Assembly: GCF_003049525.1 (NCBI RefSeq)
Contig: NZ_PYWL01000001.1
Span: forward strand, 620,001-684,000
Reading direction: 5' to 3'
DNA length: 64,000 nucleotides
DNA from: Lysinibacillus fusiformis
Lineage (GTDB): Bacteria > Bacillota > Bacilli > Bacillales_A > Planococcaceae
In this document: positions 62,001-64,000 of the stretch, one piece after another
How the letters are laid out: each line of letters opens with the position of its first letter
Numbering within the stretch: position 1 is the first letter of the stretch
Made by a program: the position numbers and the translations under genes
The notes under the pieces: generated by a model
Database searches by the model: none
Told to the model about the DNA's origin: nothing
The model's input: only the letters and a program-made list of their open reading frames with translations

Positions 62001-63078
62001 CACGCAGTGCTGTAATTTGTTTGGAAATATCAGCAGCCTTTTTATATTGTTCAAATGTAGAATAGTTTGCCACTAACTTTTGTGAAGCTTCATCTAAAGC
62101 GTTGTAGGATTTTTCAATAGCCGTTACAGCACTAATAAAGCTTGTTGCTGACGAAAAGTCTGCTGGTTTTTTAGCTATTAATTGAGTAATACTTAGTGAA
62201 ACTTGATCTATGGCTGACAGACCCGTTAAAGCATCCTTATATTTTTTAAAAGGTGTTACTGTATCATTGTTTGGATTATAAGCCTCAGCCACTTTCTTTT
62301 GATCTGCCGTTAGTAGGTTATAAGCCGCTGTAACTTTATCTAATGCTGAAGAAATAGCTGGATAATCCGTTGGGCTTTGCTTTAATACATCCACTAAAGC
62401 GTCAAGCTCAGTTGCAGTAGTTTTGACTGCTGCTGCATCATCAACTAATTTTCCAAGTTTCGCAATATCTACTCCTTTGCCTTTAAAATAGTTATTGCGA
62501 TCAGCTTCTTTATAGCCATATTGTAAGACTGTTCCTCGAATGGTATTAGTAATGCTGCTAGCACTATTGGCAAACGCTGCATCGACCGCTTTCTCAAATT
62601 GCTTTTGTACGAATAAATATGATTTGTCTGCCGTTTCATTACCTAAAAAACTTTGATATTCTGTTTCTACAGCATTTACATCGTCTATAAATGTCTTACT
62701 AGTATTAGAGATTGCACTAATTTTCTTCCAAATTGCTTGTAGTTCATTTAATAGGCGACGTTGTTCCACTACATAGTCGTACTTTGCTTGAATCAGTGCC
62801 TTTTCATTGTTGTCAAATCCAAGGTCATTCGAATTTTGTACAACTTTAATATCACCATCTGCTATCACCATCTCATTAGCAGTCGAATTCTCCGATAATT
62901 TACCGAATTGGGCAATGAGCTGTTCCTTTGTCGTTGCAGCTGCCACAGCGTTGACATAGGAAACTTGCTCCGTTTGTGCTGTGACACGAGATTGTGCATC
63001 ATTTTCCTGTGCATTTGCTATAGCTGTAGGTGCTAATAAAAGACTTGTTATAACACCTGCTGTCAATTTTCGATTCAA
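59083..63078 (-). CDS. Large secreted helical-repeat protein
   Basis: A 1331-residue exported protein with a signal peptide (about 1-23, LTAGVITSLLLAPTAIANA) and almost nothing but repeats. The motif Y-x2-L-x4-(K/Q)-x2-(V/I)-x-N-(Y/x)-x2-L occurs at least 18 times (for example AYNALDEVSKKHVTNYTNL, AYDKLSKDQKKYIDNIDVL), about every 50-55 residues, each followed by an I-x2-L-x-P-x-SK-x-(Y/F) segment. It predicts a long rod of helical bundles. Similar helical modules occur in other Firmicute surface proteins. No SLH, LysM, LPxTG motif or C-terminal membrane segment is visible, so how it stays at the cell is unclear. TTG at 63078 with GAAAGGG 8 bases upstream was chosen as the start. Confidence 0.85.
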   Translation of the reverse strand: MNRKLTAGVITSLLLAPTAIANAQENDAQSRVTAQTEQVSYVNAVAAATTKEQLIAQFGKLSENSTANEMVIADGDIKVVQNSNDLGFDNNEKALIQAKYDYVVEQRRLLNELQAIWKKISAISNTSKTFIDDVNAVETEYQSFLGNETADKSYLFVQKQFEKAVDAAFANSASSITNTIRGTVLQYGYKEADRNNYFKGKGVDIAKLGKLVDDAAAVKTTATELDALVDVLKQSPTDYPAISSALDKVTAAYNLLTADQKKVAEAYNPNNDTVTPFKKYKDALTGLSAIDQVSLSITQLIAKKPADFSSATSFISAVTAIEKSYNALDEASQKLVANYSTFEQYKKAADISKQITALRVSNEAAYRTEVNAIKVMYDSLTIDKELVKNTTDLNVAVANIASAEKIEGLILAIASAPDKVEAIKAARTAYDVPPPATTGTTINAANVKKIVNNLAELTKWEKVYNASISVDKLIDGIDPKASTFESKTFAAQSAFDKLAMEEKEFVQNKDRLNLLYQYATLSKQVNALKPTMPDYKTQITELQSKVTALNAGNGNDAAPLAEMKSKLEEKLFNLLNEDLVIAGVIQQISKLSQSNDMITEILAARAAYDKLPSSAKSRVTNIKVLTDLEKSYKTVVNVISQFEKLDPSSKSYISKAKSAYTAYAKLDDKNKTYVKNYKNLKEVVPVIDVIVKINALNPSRKTYKDDVKAATDAYTALTDQAQVINYPDLIKAQAYIEMAKAFDERVLALANENPDTFVQKVAELTTAYKALDKNAQKLVEQAKTLSNYEKSNKAVIKVIQMINALDPTSKDYTKKVLAARKAYNALDEVSKKHVTNYTNLTAVEDVASLIGLIASLKPTSKTFYQDMKTARELYDALSEEKKQAIINYDALVAAENEQGLAEGVIELIKLTEVQDGDYLTKLMNARVAYDKLSSNQKKLVTNIKDLTTREKEVKPILTVMVQINELDPESKSFVSKVNSVRKAYDKLSKDQKKYIDNIDVLLKYEPVSNVVELISKLKSSSNTFLQDTARARSLYDALPADLQQYVTNYYLLQAAESSILGAGNVMQMIDALPSVDPKQYVKRIQEIRAAYNALPKDQQRAVENYRVLQDQEKLIKPVISIVEDIDRLLTAKDMDSQYQKILKAYDKLNADQRRYVYNDQLLLSLDNVIKVYNNIAKLNPKDKFYFGMVEAVRKEYDSLNTTDKQRISNYSILLEAEKSMADVKKVVEMIAGLSPSSPTYIEDVANAVAAYQALDSKVRGQVINEDLLKQAEKDVAAVLKVVQAIGNIDPDSSSFEKKVLAAQKDYSSLSIEQQGLVYNYRILEEYLKMIQ

Positions 63079-63685
63079 TCGAATCACCCTTTCATTTTTT
63101 ATGTATAAGAAAATGATGATGTTCATTTTCATTTATCCTGAAATGGCATAGGATACCTCTTTTTAAGAGAGTGCGTAATCAAGATAAAGCATCCGAAGAT
63201 CATTGAGATTTATTTCGAGCAAAATCGAAAAAATCTGGACATAAATACGCAGAGACGTAAATAATTAATCATTACTTTAGTATCGGTGTAAATTACACGT
63301 TTTCAAGCCATTCTATTATATTTACAAAATAATGGACGTCAAAAGTAGTTTTTCAAAATTACTAGCTAGAAAAACAGGAAGTTATTTCAATTATACTATA
63401 CAATAGATTTATCTTGATTCTTCGGATTTCCAACGTCTATTGAATCATAAGAAGTCCTCTGGCAGATACTACAGATTTTTGACGAGTAATTGTGAAAAAA
63501 TGTGACACAAATCCGCCGAGGTGTAATTGATATTAGGATGTTTTTCATCCATCGACATGTAATGACGAAATACGTTTTTTCAAAGAAATTATTGGAAAAA
63601 AACAGCTATTTTCATATGTCATAATGTCTTTACAAGGTGTATACTACATCTTTGATATCCTATTTTGGAAGAAAGGACGCTGTTT
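63079..63685. other. 600-bp gap with scattered repeat-like pieces
   Basis: This gap separates the divergent helical-repeat gene and the membrane protein gene and must hold both promoters. I could not fix either with confidence. The piece around 63510-63530 (AATCCGCCGAGGTGTAATTG) looks like a fragment of a dispersed GC-richer intergenic element, and short complementary pieces (CCGAAGAT near 63190, CTTCGGAT near 63420) suggest a long imperfect inverted structure. No open reading frame with a ribosome binding site was found. Confidence 0.4.
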
Positions 63686-64000
63686 ATGTTTTACCATTAT
63701 AAGTTTTGGCATAGCTTAAAAAACCCTACCTACTTTACAAACATCGTAGAAAAAGGTGAGATCATCGGATATAAAAAACGTGCATTAACGGTGTTCATCC
63801 TTTTCATCCTATTGTTTGCTACTCGCGAATATTGGGGAATGGGGACAGAAAATTTAACGTCCTTATTTGCAATGGATTTACAAAATGAATACTATGTGGC
63901 ACGCGTACTTTCCATGCTCGGTGCCATTTTATGGGCGATCATTTATTTTTGCTTCCATTATTACGGTGTTACCTATCTATTACATCTATTAACGGACATT
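63686..64000 (+). CDS. Membrane protein, N-terminal part (window edge)
   Basis: An open frame from ATG 63686, with AGAAAGGA about 8 bases upstream, runs 105 codons to the window edge. It starts MFYHYKFWHSLKNPTYFTNI, then has a hydrophobic segment at about 34-47 (ALTVFILFILLFA) and another at about 77-105 (VLSMLGAILWAIIYFCFHYY). This fits a multi-pass membrane protein, possibly of the Yip1 type seen next to efflux systems in Bacillales, but the visible part is too short to be sure. The rest lies outside the window. Confidence 0.75.
   Translation, partial: MFYHYKFWHSLKNPTYFTNIVEKGEIIGYKKRALTVFILFILLFATREYWGMGTENLTSLFAMDLQNEYYVARVLSMLGAILWAIIYFCFHYYGVTYLLHLLTDI

Overview
This window looks like a chromosome segment from a low-GC, Gram-positive, motile, endospore-former-type Bacillales bacterium. 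It is most likely Lysinibacillus or a close Planococcaceae relative. That placement is inference from Bacillus-like gene order (uvrB, secA-prfB, the fliW-csrA-hag locus, comF, degSU, tagO), SLH-type surface proteins, a SecA2/S-layer assembly pair and AT-rich spacers. No rRNA, tRNA or CRISPR array was seen.

Layout. Positions 1-8100 are core housekeeping: the 5' half of uvrB with a LexA box, an IDEAL-domain protein, two separate comK-family genes, prfB with its programmed +1 frameshift, secA and the hibernation factor hpf. Positions 7700-27900 are a long, mostly minus-strand flagellar and glycosylation region. It holds a PilZ protein, fliS, fliT, an oversized fliD, flaG, a flagellin lysine methylase, a pseudaminic acid pathway (pseB-pseC-pseF-pseG-formyltransferase-pseI), a maf glycosyltransferase with a small coupled partner, hag, csrA, fliW, a YviE-like gene, flgL, flgK, flgN, flgM and yvyF. 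Positions 28000-37400 carry comFC, comFA (with a split-off 5' reading frame), a degV-family gene, a lipoprotein, degSU, yvyE, an LCP ligase and tagO.

Positions 37500-40900 hold secA2 and its S-layer assembly partner. An IS1182-type element with a frameshifted transposase (40881-42605) lies between two copies of a terminator hairpin. Positions 42700-52200 hold a LysM endopeptidase, brnQ with a candidate CodY box, an S41 protease, a TetR regulator and a proline catabolism block (putB, a degenerate RocR-like regulator, pruA). Positions 52400-58900 are four secreted SLH-anchored proteins (glucosaminidase, amidase, NlpC/P60, CAP). A 1331-residue secreted helical-repeat protein follows, then the start of a membrane protein.

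How it fits together. Sigma-D-like promoters precede flaG-fliD, pseB, maf, hag and flgM, so flagellin synthesis and flagellin glycosylation appear to be co-expressed, with FlgM and FliW/CsrA as brakes. The pse operon has no visible pseH acetyltransferase; a formyltransferase occupies its place, suggesting an N-formylated pseudaminic acid on flagellin. SecA2, its assembly partner and the SLH hydrolases together suggest an S-layer cell wall.
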